Positions 1 to 12,289 of a stretch of DNA of 64,000 nt are shown here, piece after piece. Where the stretch lies: contig NW_020194518.1 of NCBI RefSeq assembly GCF_002865645.1, positions 1,549,463 through 1,613,462 of the forward strand. The letters run 5' to 3'. The notes beneath the pieces were generated by a model. That model was not told the origin of the DNA, searched no databases, and saw only the letters and a list, made by a program, of their open reading frames with translations. The translations under genes were made by a program, and so were the position numbers. Source of the stretch: Hyaloscypha bicolor E. Lineage: Eukaryota; Ascomycota; Leotiomycetes; Helotiales; Hyaloscyphaceae. Within the stretch, counting starts at the first letter, position 1. Each line of letters starts with the position of its first letter.

Positions 1-98
1 AAACTATTATTAGTTAGCTATATTCCTAATTTATAAAATACTAATTAAATATTTCTTAAACTTTAGCTAAAAGAAGCTTTTATTTATTTTAATAAACC
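1..98. other. AT-rich RIP-degraded relic, left flank of element A
   Basis: TA-saturated DNA with no usable reading frame. It is the left half of the sequence into which element A inserted; the right half resumes at 33277. I do not recognise it. Confidence 0.5.
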
Positions 99-391
99 TG
101 TAATATATATAGGGTCGCACGTGACTTAAGAGTAAATAATAAACCTCGGATATTACAAGTATTAATTAGAGAGATTAATAGCCCTTTATATTATAACTAA
201 TTACTATTTATATTATAAGTATTAGGCTTATAAATTACTAATTATATATATATTATTAGGGCCTCCTATTTAGAAGAGACTTCTCTGGACCTTATAGGAA
301 AAACAGAGATTAGTTCTATACTAAATTTAATACTATAGCTTTATAACTAATTTATTTTATTATCTTATTACCTACTAATAAATACCTTATA
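99..391 (+). repeat. 5' LTR of element A
   Basis: Begins TGTAATATAT and ends ACCTTATA, and matches the LTRs at 20170, 29636 and 32977. It carries the motif GGGTCGCACGTGAC near its start. TSD AAACC precedes it. Confidence 0.93.
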
Positions 392-1290
392 AGCTAATCT
401 CTTTATTCTTAAAAGAAGTAGTTTAATAAGTAATTATATCTCGAAATCTGCGAAATATATAACCCCTTATTAAAGCTATATCTATAAAGGAAATCGACTA
501 GATTAATTCCAATATAGGTAATAGTAAAGGCTTGTCTAATACTTTTAATAGAGCCCTTTAGGAACCTCTATAAACAAGTAATAATAATGAAAATAATTCC
601 GGTAATAATTAAGATACTAAAATTAATACCTAAATTACTATTACTTAAACTATAGAATAGAGCTTATATATTAGAATTAAAGTATTCTAATAAAAGCAAG
701 AATAAGTAAATATAATTAATTAATATATTCTATAGTTAGAATAATATAAAAATATTCTTAGAAATACTTTATAATTTATTATATTTTATAGAAACTCTAT
801 TTATAAGTTTATTTTATTTTTTTTAGTAATTATTACTAGAGAATTTCCTGAAATAGGATTAGAATCTATTCTCTTTCCTAATATAATAAGCTTTAGAAAT
901 AATTTCAATACTATTTATTAGAAGCTATTATATAATATCCTAAAGATATATTTGGACTAAAAGAAGCTTTTTAAGATTCAAATACCTGACTTATATTATA
1001 GAAAGTTCTTTAAAAAATAGAGAATATTTATATTTTTCTAAAAAGTAGTTTTTAGAATCTAATCTTAAACTTATAATAAATACTTTTCTAGAATTAACTC
1101 TATTATAAATACTTTTAGGAATGAACCTTATAATATTTGGAAGACTATAATAAAGTAAAGCCTACTATTATATAAGATTTATTAGAAATAATTTAAGGTC
1201 TATTTAGCTAATATATTCCAAGTATCTTAAACCTATTAGTAAGATACTTTTAAGGAACTCCGAAATCTTTATTAGAAAATAGTAAAATAG
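392..1290 (+). pseudogene. Element A gag, 5' part (RIP-degraded)
   Basis: Colinear with 20468-21360 of sister element B, downstream of the 5' LTR where gag is expected. The frame is broken by many stops. It is cut at 1290 by insertion of element X and resumes at 15423 after the duplicated AATAG. No protein can be made from it. Confidence 0.7.
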
Positions 1291-1593
1291 TATAATGAGT
1301 ATATGTAATAGTATATAAATAGATATTAGATATCGTGAATCTAGTTTCCTATTTTAAGTATAGCTTATAATTAGAATTATATAGATTATATGGGATTTCC
1401 TAATTAAGTAAAGGGCTTTATATACCTGGCTAAGTACTAGGGAATATATAGGGAGACGCTTCTAGCTTTAGAAAAGATATTAATTAGTCTCTTATTAGAA
1501 TTAATTCTTGGAATTAGTTATACTTATAAGTATTACTTTATAGCTTACTTACCTTAACTACTTATATATTACCTTACTATTACGTATCTTATA
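1291..1593 (+). repeat. 5' LTR of element X
   Basis: Begins TATAATGAG (TG changed to TA by RIP) and ends CTTATA. It matches 15115-15417 base for base in length, and matches the reverse complements at 5134-5436 and about 11824-12120. Confidence 0.92.
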
Positions 1594-4500
1594 TTCTAAT
1601 TAATCTAACCTTCGGGAAATAGTTTATTACAAGGTAGTTAAGCCATTAATAGATAAAACCACTAATAGCTAGAGTATTAACTAGAAGAAGTGCCTCTATT
1701 ATTACTAGGGTAATCTAGTCAGGTATCTAGGAAAGCGCCCAGTTAGTTACTCTAGCTATTGCCTAATTAGGAGAAGGAAATAGAACTCAGATATCCCTAG
1801 AACTAGCTAGCAGGATAATAATAATAGAGAAGCTAGTAGCGGCTTATTATTATATTACTAAGTTAAAAGCAGAAATATAATAGAGGAAGAATCTAGAAGA
1901 TCTAGAAGCTCAGATTTACTATTTTAAGAATATTCGGGTACTTATTATAGAACCTATTATATTACTAGTAATATATTTAGTTTATAGAACTCTAAAAACC
2001 CGAGAATTACTAACTTATAAAAGAAAGAGTATTAAGGAAGCCTAGGACTTCTTTTATTAGGCAAAGCTAAAATAGTATAAAAACGGCGGGATTACCTAGG
2101 CTATAGATATAGTAAAGGTTATATATTATACTTCTTACTTTAAGAATATAGCCAGGGATATCTAGAAATATAGGAAATAATTAGTAAGTATTAATACTAT
2201 GAATTAGGAGACCTTTATTAAGTTTATAAAGGATTTTATTTTGGATTCGGAGAACTATAATAATAATACCTTTACTAAGTTTAAGGATATAAAATAGTAG
2301 CCAGATTAGAATATCTAAAGCTTTATATTCTATTTAAATAGTTTATTAAATAACTTGGGATATATAAATTTATTATAAGAGCAAAATGACTTATTTAATA
2401 GCTTGAGGTAAGAGATTCGGAATAAGATTAATTACTAAAGAAATACTTTATAAGAAAGAAAAAAGCTTATTTTTATAGTTATAAGAATTAAAAATAACTT
2501 AAACTAGTTTACTTAATAGGAATATAATAATAAGCTAACGAGTTAATAAAAGAAAGGAAATAATAAAGGGAAATAGAAGAGAAGTATATCTTTATTATAA
2601 GATTTATATAACCGGAATAATAAAAATATAGTAATAAGGTCTAATATAGTATTTATATTAGAATTTATAAAACTAGATATAACTTGCTTTACTTATTAGA
2701 AAAAGGATTATTATACTACTACTTGCCTAAATTAGGGAAAACTGACTTACTATAACTATAATAAGTCTAGTTATAAGATATATAAATACCTAGAACTAAA
2801 GAAGCCAGGAAATAGATATATCCTATAATAGTTATATTTATTTATATTATAGAAAATAAGGCCCCTAAAACAAGAATAGTAATTAAGGTTATTATTAAAA
2901 TAAGGAAAGATAAGTAAAGAATTAGAGTATTAGTTAACTCGGATATAAAGGCTAATTATATAAAGAGAAAATTAGCCTTAAATATAGATATTTTATTAAT
3001 ATTAAAAGTAATTCCCTTATTCTTACTAGAGAAAAAAAGAATTTATTTATATAGAAATTATATTCTTAGGATTATTACTAAGAATATACTAGGGAACTAA
3101 AGAAAGGCTAATATATACTTTATATTATATAATTTTAATCTAAACTATATTAATATAATACTTGAATTCCTATAGCTTTACTAGATTAATTCCCTGATTT
3201 TCTTTAGAAAAATAATATAAAGATACTAGATTTAATTATAGAAAATTAAAATTCTAAATACTAGAAAGTTTACTAAAGTAGTAAAGTATAAGATATATAT
3301 TTTTTTATTAATTACCTATCCTATAACGGATAGCTAAAGAATTATTATTATTACTATAAATAAGATAGCTATATTTCCTAGAAAGTATTAGAACCTTTTT
3401 TAAATATTTTTTATAGAGGCTATAAATATATTACTCGATTATTATATAATAGAATATTATATAGATCTGGAACTAGAATTCTAATTACTATATAATCTTA
3501 TATATACTTTATTAGAAAAGAAGCTTAAAGTTCTTTGGGAATATTTTAATACTAGCTTAGAAAAGAAATAGATTCGTTATTTTACTAGTTTAGCTAGTAT
3601 CCTAATTATATTTATTCTAAAAAAAAAAGGCAGCCTATATTTATATATTAATTACTAGAATCTAAATAGAATTATTATTAAGAACCAAATGCTATTATTA
3701 TTTATTAGTAAGATAATAGATAGGCTTTATAAAGTAAAGATATATATAAAGCTAGATTTAAAGAATACTTATTATTAGTTATAAATATAAGAGAATAATA
3801 AGTAAAAAATAGTATTTTAAATATATTATAAATATTTTAAATACTATATTATATTTTTTGAACTATCTAATATTTTAGTAATATTTTAGGTATATATTAA
3901 TTATATACTAGTAGGCCTTATAAATATTATTTATATAGTTTATTTAGATAATATTTTAATTTATTTAGAGAACCTAGAATAATATATAATAATAGTCTAA
4001 TATATATTCAAATAGTTATAATAATACTAGCTCTTTATAAACTTGGCAAAATACGAGTTTAATATAGAGAAAATAGAGTTTCTAGAATTTATAATTAGCC
4101 TAGATAATATAGAAATAGAGGCTAGCCGGATTATAGCTATTAGGAAATAGCCGGCCCTAAAGAATAATATTCGAGAAATTCAAGTATTTCTGGGTTTTAT
4201 TAACTTTTATTAGAGGTTTATTTATAAATATTCCAGAATAATAAAAAGATTAACTAATTTACTAAAAACTGGCAAAAAACTACTATATTAGTTTAGCTAG
4301 ATAAATAAGGCAAATAAGGCTTTTAGGAAACTATAAATTATATTTATAATAATACTAATTCTTTATTATTTTAATCTAGCCTTAAAGATTTATATAGAAA
4401 TAAATATTTTAGGATTCGTAATTATAGATATAATTTCCTAGCTTTTTAGTAAGGAAATAGAAGCTAGATAATATTCTATTATTTTCTATTTAAAAAAGAT

Positions 4501-5133
4501 AACTATAATTAAGAATAGATATAAAATATATAATTCTAAACTCTTAGTTATTATTTTAGTATTCTATATTTAATAATATTATTTAGTATATACCTAATAT
4601 ATTATTATTATTAAGATAGATTATAATAACTTAAAATACTTTATAATTAAGAGAAAACTAAATAGTTAATAGATAAGATAAATAGAAAAGCTAGCTGCCT
4701 TTAACTTTATCTTAGAATACTAGCCGGGATATAATAATCCTACTAATAGGCTATTAAGGAGGCCAGACTTTATAGTAAATATAAATAAAGATATTTTATT
4801 ATTTATATTTTATAATAAGCTATAGAATATAGAATAGAGAACTTTATAAATAATAGTAATAGAATACTATACTATTTCTATAATATTATAATATAAGGCC
4901 TAAAAAAAAGAAAATAGATATTTCTTAATTAGTAAAATATTAAAGAATTCCGAAAAGGAAGTCTATTTTAGTAATAAAGTAATACCGGAAATACTATTAC
5001 TTGAGCCTATTACTAATATAGCTAGTTATAAATAATATATACTATAAATTCTAGCTATATAAGTAGCTAGGTCCGAAATAGTATATAAAAAAAGTAAAGA
5101 GATATTACTTAAACTATTATTATAGTACTAAAG
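1594..5133 (+). pseudogene. Element X gag, protease, RT and RNase H relic
   Basis: A degraded polyprotein. At 2685-2726 a CCHC zinc knuckle reads C-F-T-Y-x-K-K-D-Y-Y-T-T-T-C, with one Cys turned to Tyr and His to Tyr. Near 2930 the protease DSG motif reads NSD. The RT core lies at about 3540-4200, with the active-site box YLDN at 3941-3952, where the last Asp codon became AAT. RNase H follows to about 4.9 kb. Stop codons at Trp and Gln positions are the RIP pattern. The frame is lost at 5133, where Y is inserted; integrase resumes at 12290. Confidence 0.85.
4965..5133 (+). repeat. 169-bp direct repeat flanking Y (left copy)
   Basis: Colinear without gaps with 12121-12289 (constant offset 7156). 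It differs by scattered RIP-type transitions. It belongs to the pol of X just upstream of the Y insertion point, so it is present twice around Y. Confidence 0.88.
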
Positions 5134-5436
5134 TATAAGGTATATAATAATAGGGTAATATATAAGTAATTAAGATAAGTAAACTATAGAATAATACTTA
5201 TAAGTATAATAAATTCTAAGAATTAATTCTAATAAGAAACTAATTAATATCTCTTCTAAAGCTAGAAGTATTTCTTTATATATTTCCTAGTATTTAGCCA
5301 GATATATAAAGCCTTTTACTTAATTAGGAAATCCTATATAATTTATATAATTCCGATTATAAGCTATATCTAAAATAGGAAACTAGATCTATAATATCTA
5401 ATACCTATCTATATACTATTATATATATCTATTATA
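5134..5436 (-). repeat. LTR of Y, left (its 3' LTR)
   Basis: Reverse complement of the 303-bp LTR of X. It starts TATAAGG and ends ATTATA. Confidence 0.9.
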
Positions 5437-8400
5437 TTAATTCTCTCTCTAGGCCCTTATTCCTAAAAGGCCTAGGAAAACTATAAATAGCTTTATAAAT
5501 ATTTCTCTAAAACTTTCCTAGCTACTAGCTTTCTCTAAAAACTTCCTATAATTATTCTATTATTATACTAGGTAATAGAATTAAGAATATAGTTTACTAA
5601 TTCTTTCTAGCTAATTTGCAAATTATCTCTAGTAATTTCCCCTTATAAAAATAATATAAATATAGTATATACTATTAGATATAAAGCTTATTTAATTTCC
5701 TAATTAATTTATAAATCCTAATTTAGCCTTTATTTATAAATAAATTATTATTTTATAGGCCTAAGAGCTTAGAAAAATTAATTTAATCTTCTGGTTTATT
5801 TATAAATTTCTTCTTTAGAATTTTCTAGATATTTCTGGTATAGAACTAGTTCCGAATTTATAATTACTATTTAGGGAAAGAGTATTATAAAAAGGTCTTT
5901 CTTTTCTTACTAACTAACTTTTCTTTTCCTTAACTATAATACCATATCTAGCTTCTTTTTATTTCTTATCTTCTTTCTTTAAGCTTTCTTTAAGCTTCTT
6001 TAAGCTTCTTTAAGCCTTATTTAAGCTTTATTTAAGTCTCTTTCTAATTCCCTTTTCTATTTCTTTATTTATTAAGATAAATATTTCTTTTAGTATTTAT
6101 TAGCCTATTACTATTTATTTAACTAATATTCCTATATTCTTGATTTATTCTTACTATTTTTAATATTCTAAGAATATTACTAAGTTTCCTGACCTTATTT
6201 ATATTAAGAATAATAATTATTTAGTATATAATTACTATTATTCTAAGAATAAGAAATATAATTCTATAAGTTATAAATTTCTTCTTTTATTTCTTATTCT
6301 AATATTATTTAAAGTTTCTTAAATATATATAGTATAATTAAACTGCCTTCTTTAAACTATTAATATATATAAGTATTTTCCTTATTCTTTATCTAAAAAA
6401 AAGAAGGCTATTATTATTTTTCTTCTATACTAAACTATATATACTTTTTATATTAAAGCTATTATTTAAGGCTAATAGATTTCCCTAATAATTTAAGAAA
6501 TAGGTTAAGTAATTCTTACTAGCTTAATATAAATATAAAGTACTCTTAATAGTATAATTAATATTCTTTAGTATTAAATAAGCTTATTTCTTTCTTATTT
6601 CTTACTAATAGCTAATAGCTTTATAGGCTAATTTATTACCTATTTCTCGAGAGAATTCTAATAAGAATAATAATAAGAATAGTAGAAAATAATTATAAGA
6701 ATAGGGTATTTATAAGATATAGAAATTAGAGTTTTTAATAATTTTTATATAGTTTTTCTAAGAATAAATATATGGTTTTTTAATAGTTTCCTAATAAAAG
6801 CATTTATTTTTTATATTTTTATTTAGCTAATAATATTATAATATTATTCTTTTCCAAGTATTCTTATAATTCTTAAGCTATATTCTCTAGATTACTTAGT
6901 AGTTCTTATATATTATTTACTAGTAAATAGCCTTTTTAATAAACGAGATATTTCCTTTCTTTTCTGTTTTTCTTATAGACTATAATAAATTCTATCTCAA
7001 ATTCTTCTTTACCTTTAATCTTAACCGGCTCTAGTTCTATTATAGTACTAGCTTACAGGTACTATAGTTCTAAAAAGGAAATATAGAAAATATTATAGAT
7101 CTAATATAATAGTAGTAATTCTAAATAATATATCTATTTATATATTCCTATAATTTCCAGAACTTTAAAGAAATTAAAATATCTATTTACTAGCTTTATA
7201 CTAGGTTATAGCTATTAAATATTCTTTATATAAAGTATAACTTTATTATATATCTTGAATTTCTTATTAATATATTTCTTATTATAATACTTTTTCTATA
7301 TATTTACTACTTCTTATTATTATTTCTCTAATATTTCTCGTTTTACTTGAATTCTTTATATTCTTTCCTATATTACTAGTACTTCTCTTTCTAGAATATT
7401 ATCCTTAATATATAGTTTAATACTAGAATAGAATTCATATAAGATATAGAATAAGGATATTTCTATTATTAAATATATAGAGTTATTATATATGAATTCT
7501 ATAAGAGTAAGCTTTATTATCTAGTTATCTTATTAATAGCTAGTATAGTACCTTAAGTATTATTCTAGAGTTTAGTTTAGATTCTCTATTTATCTATTAG
7601 TTTACGAATAGAATACTATATTTAGCTATTATTAAATCTTTAAATAAAAGTATAGACTTAACTAGAACTTACTTATAAAAATAGATCCTTTATTAGAAGT
7701 TATATTTATAGGCATACTAAAGTCTTTAATAATATAATATATAAATAGCTCTACTAGCTCAGAAGTCAAGACCTTCTTAGTAATTAGAATATATTATACT
7801 ATTTTCATATATTTATTAATAATAATAAATATAGAATTATATACTTTACTATAAAACCTAAAAGAGGATAGCCCTATAATAAAGTCTATAGTAATTTCTT
7901 ATTATAGCTTAGAGGAAAGAAGAAACGAACTAAGTATATTATATAGTAAATATCTCTTTATCTTAATTTATTAATATATAGGACAAGTTCTAATATAGTC
8001 TTTTATATTCTTTCTTATATTTTACTAGAAGTACTTTCTCTAGAGAATCTCTAGTATTTTACTAGTACCAAAATACTTACCTATAAAATTATTATAGTTA
8101 GCTTATAGTAATTCTTTTTTAAAAGCTAGCTTATTTAGTATATAGATAGTATTCTAATATCTTAATAACCCAGATATATTAAGTTCCCAAGTCTTAATAG
8201 CTCTAGTAAAGGTTTCCTTTAAGAACTATTTATATTACTAGTATTATACTAATAAATTAAGCCTTTAGTATTATAATAGTAGTTTAAGTAATATCTCTTT
8301 ACTTTTCTTATATACTATTTCGGACCTAGCTATTTATATAGCTAGAATCTATAATATATACTATTTATAACTAGCTATACTAGTAATAGGCTCAAGTAGT

Positions 8401-11400
8401 AGTATTTCTAGTACTATTCTATTACTAAAATAGACTTTCTTTTTGGAATTCCTTAGTATCTTACTAATCGAGAAGTGCCTATTTCTTCTTTTCTAGGCCT
8501 TATATTACGGTATTATAGGAATAGTATAGTATCCTATTACTATTACCTATAGGGTTCTCTATTTTATATTTTATAGCTTATTATAAAATATAGGTAATAA
8601 AGTATCTTTATCTATATCTACTATAAAGTCTAGCCTCCTTAATAGCCTATTAGTGGAATTACTATACCCTGGCTAGTATTCTAAGACAAAGTTAAAGGCA
8701 GCTAGCTTCTTTACTTATCTTATTTATTAACTATTTAGTTTTTTCTTAGTTATAAAATATTTCAAGTTATTATAATCTATTTTAATAATAATAGTATACC
8801 GGATATATACTAGGTAATACTACTAAATACGGAATACTAGAATAATAATTAAGAGTTTAGAGTTATATATCTTATACCTGCTTTTAATTATAATTATTTT
8901 TTTTAAATAGAAAGTAATAGGATATTACCTGGCTTCTATTTTCTTACTAAAAAGCTAGGAAATTATACCTATAATTATAAATCCTAAAGTATTTATTTCT
9001 ATATAAATCTTTAAGGCTAGATCAAAATAATAAAGAATTAGTACTATTATAAATATAATTTATAGCTCTCTAAAAGCCTTATTTGTCTTATTTGTCTAGC
9101 TAAACTAATATAATGGTTTTCTACTAGTTTTTAGTAAATTAGTTAACTTTTTTATTACTCTAAAGTATCTATAAATAAACCTCTAGTAAAAGTTAGTAAA
9201 ACCCAGAAATACTTAGACTTCTCAAATATTATTCTTTAGGACTAGCTATTTCCTAATAGCTATAATCTGGCTAGCCTCTATTTCTATACTATCTAGGCTA
9301 ATTATAAATTCCAGAAACTTTATTTTCTTTATATTAAACTTATATTTTACTAAGTTTATAAAGAGCTAGTATTATTATAACCGCTCGAATATATATTAGA
9401 CTACTATTATATACTATTCTGGGTTCTCTAAATAAATTAAAATATTATCTAAATAAATTATATAAATAATATTTATAAGGCTTACTAATATATAATTAAT
9501 ATATATCTGAAATATTACCGGAGTATTAAATAATTTAAAGAATATAATATAGTACTTAAAATATCTATAGTATATTCGGAATATTGTCTTTTACTTATTA
9601 TCCTCCCGTATTTATAACTAATAGTAAGTATTTTTTAAGTCTAGCTTTATATATATCTTTACTTTATAAAGCCTATTTATTATCTTACTAATAAGTAGTA
9701 ATAATATTCGGTTCTTAATAGTAATTCTATTCAGATCCCAATAATTAATATATAGATATAGGCCGCCTCTTTTCTTTAGAACAAATATAATTAGGATACT
9801 AGCTAGGCTAGTAAAATAACGGATTTACCTCTTCTCTAAGCTAGTATTAAGATATTCCCGAAAGATTTCAAGTTCCCTTTCTAATAAAGTATATATAGGA
9901 CTATATAATAATTAGGATTCTGGTTCTAGATCTATATAATACTCTATTATATAGTAATCGAGTAATATACCTATAGCCTTTATAAAAAATACTCGGAAAA
10001 GGTCCTAATATTTCCTAGAAAGTATAGCTATTCTATTTATAGTAATAGTAGTAACTCTTTAGCTATTTATTATAGGATAAGTAATTAATAGAAAAACATA
10101 TATCTTATATTTTATTACTTTAGTAAACTTCCTAGTATTTAGAACTTTAATTTTCTATAGTCAAATCTAGTATCTTTATATTACTTTCCTAAAAGAAATT
10201 AGGGAATTAACCTAGTAAAGCTATAGGAATTCAAGTATTATATTAATATAGTTTAGATTAAAATCATATAATATAAAGTATATATTAGTCTTCTTTTAAT
10301 TCTCTAGTATATCCTCGGTAATAATCCCAAGAATATAATCTCTATATAAATAAATCCTTCTTTTCTCTAGTAAGAATAAGGGAATTACCTTTAATATTAA
10401 TAGAATACTTATATCTAAGGCTAATTTCTTCTTTATATAATTAGCCTTTATACCTAAATTAACTAATATTCTAATTCTTTATTTACTTTTCCTTATCTTA
10501 ATAGTAACCTTAATTACTATTCTTGTTTTAGGGGCCTTGCCTTCTATAGTATAAACGAGTATAACTACTATAGGATATACTTATTTCCCGGCTTCTTTAG
10601 TTCTAGGTACTTATATATCTTATAGCTAGACTTATTATAATTATAGTAAGTTGGTTTTCCCTGATTTGAGCAGATAGTAATATAGTAATTCTCTTTCTAG
10701 TAAGTAAAGCAAGTTATATCCGGTCTTATAGATCCTAATATGGGTACTATATTAGATCCCGTTATTATACTTTTACTATTCCGGTTATATGAATCTTATA
10801 ACGGGGATATATTTCTCTTCTATTTCCTTTTATTATTTTCTTTTTCCTTTCTCTAATTTTCTTTCTTTTATTAATCTATTAGCTTATTATTATATTTCCG
10901 TTAAGTAAACTAGTTCAAGTTATTCTTAATTTTTATAGCTATAAAAATAAGCTTTTCTCTTTCTTATAAAGTATTCTTTTAGTAATTAATCTTATTCCGA
11001 ATCTCCTGCCTCAAACTATTAAATAAGTTATTCCGCTTTTATAATAAACCTATATATCCCAAGTTATCTAATAGGCTATCTAAGTAAAATATAAAGCTTT
11101 AGATACTCTAACCTGGCTACTATTTTGTATTCTTAAACTTAGTAAAGGTATTATTATTATAGTTTTCCGGATCCAAGATAGAATTCTTTATAAACTTAAT
11201 AAAGGTCTCCTAATTTATAGTATTAATACTTACTAATTACTTCCTATATTTCTAGATATTTCTGGCTATATTCTTAAAGCAGGAAATATAATATATAATT
11301 TTTACTATATCTATAGCCCAGGTAATCCCGCTATCTTTATACTATTTTAGCTCCGCCTAGTAAAAGAAGTCCTGGGCTTCCTTAATACTCTTCCTCTTAT

Positions 11401-11823
11401 AAGTTAGTAATTCTCGGGTTTTTAAAGCCCTATAAACCAAATATATTACTAGTAGTATAATAGGTTCTATAATAGATATCCGAATATCCTTAAAATAGCA
11501 AATCTAAGCTTCTAAATTCTCTAGATCCTTCCTCTATTATATCTCTGCTTCTAACTTAGTAATATAATAATAAGCTACTATTAGCTTCTTTATTATTATT
11601 ATCCTATTAGCTAGTTCTAGGGATATCTAAGTTCTATTTCCTTTTTCTAATTAGGTAATAGCTAGAGTAGCTAACTAGATACTTCCCTCAATACCTAATT
11701 AGGTTGCCCTAGTAATAGTAGAAGCGCTTTTTCTAGTTAATACTCTAGCTATTAGTAGTTTTATCTATTAATGGCTTAATTACCTTATAATAAACTGCTC
11801 TCTAAAAGTTAGATTAATTAGAA
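5437..11823 (-). pseudogene. Element Y gag-pol relic
   Basis: Read on the minus strand this is the gag-protease-RT-RNase H-integrase-chromodomain series of the X family. It is saturated with RIP-type stops. The stretch matching the X RT box lies near 9445, and the CCHC-knuckle counterpart near 10.7 kb. Some parts keep more C and G than the matching parts of X, so RIP has hit the two copies unevenly. Confidence 0.8.
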
Positions 11824-12120
11824 TATAAGGTATATAATAGTAGGGTAATATATAAATAGTTAAGATAAGTAAGCTATAGAGTAATACTTATAAGTATAAC
11901 GGATTCCAAGAATTAATTCTAATAAGAAACTAATTAATACCCTTTCCAAAGCTAGGAGCATTTCCCTATATATTCCCTAGTACTTAGCTAGGTATATAAA
12001 GCCCTTTATTTAATTAGGAAATCCCATACGATTTATATAATTCCAATTATAAGCTATATTCAAAATAAGAAACTAGATCTATAATATCTAATACCTGTTT
12101 ATATACTATTATATATACCT
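11824..12120 (-). repeat. LTR of Y, right (its 5' LTR, end truncated)
   Basis: Matches the reverse complement of the X LTR but the last 3-6 bases are replaced by X pol sequence at the junction. Confidence 0.85.
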
Positions 12121-12289
12121 ATTTTAGTAATAAAGTAATACCGGAAATACTATTACTTGAGCCTATTACTAATATAGCTAATTATAAATAGTATATACTA
12201 TGAATTCTAGTTATATGAGTAACTAGATCCGAAATAGTATATAAGAAAAGTAAAGAGATATTACTTAAACTATTATTATAATACTAAAG
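12121..12289 (+). repeat. 169-bp direct repeat flanking Y (right copy)
   Basis: Second copy of 4965-5133. Downstream of it the X pol continues without a break into integrase, as comparison with Z around 42.94 kb shows. Confidence 0.88.

Larger units (their letters stand above)
5134..12120 (-). mobile_element. Element Y: inverted sister of X inserted in X
   Basis: A full-length copy of the X family in opposite orientation. The left LTR (5134-5436, 303 bp) is the reverse complement of the X LTR; the right LTR (11824 to about 12120) lacks its last few bases. The internal region reads pol backwards, with the RT active-site box near 9445. No 5-bp TSD is seen. Instead the element sits between two 169-bp direct copies of X sequence. 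The right junction falls at a shared CTATT, suggesting microhomology joining or recombination instead of clean integration. RIP-degraded throughout. Confidence 0.9.
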
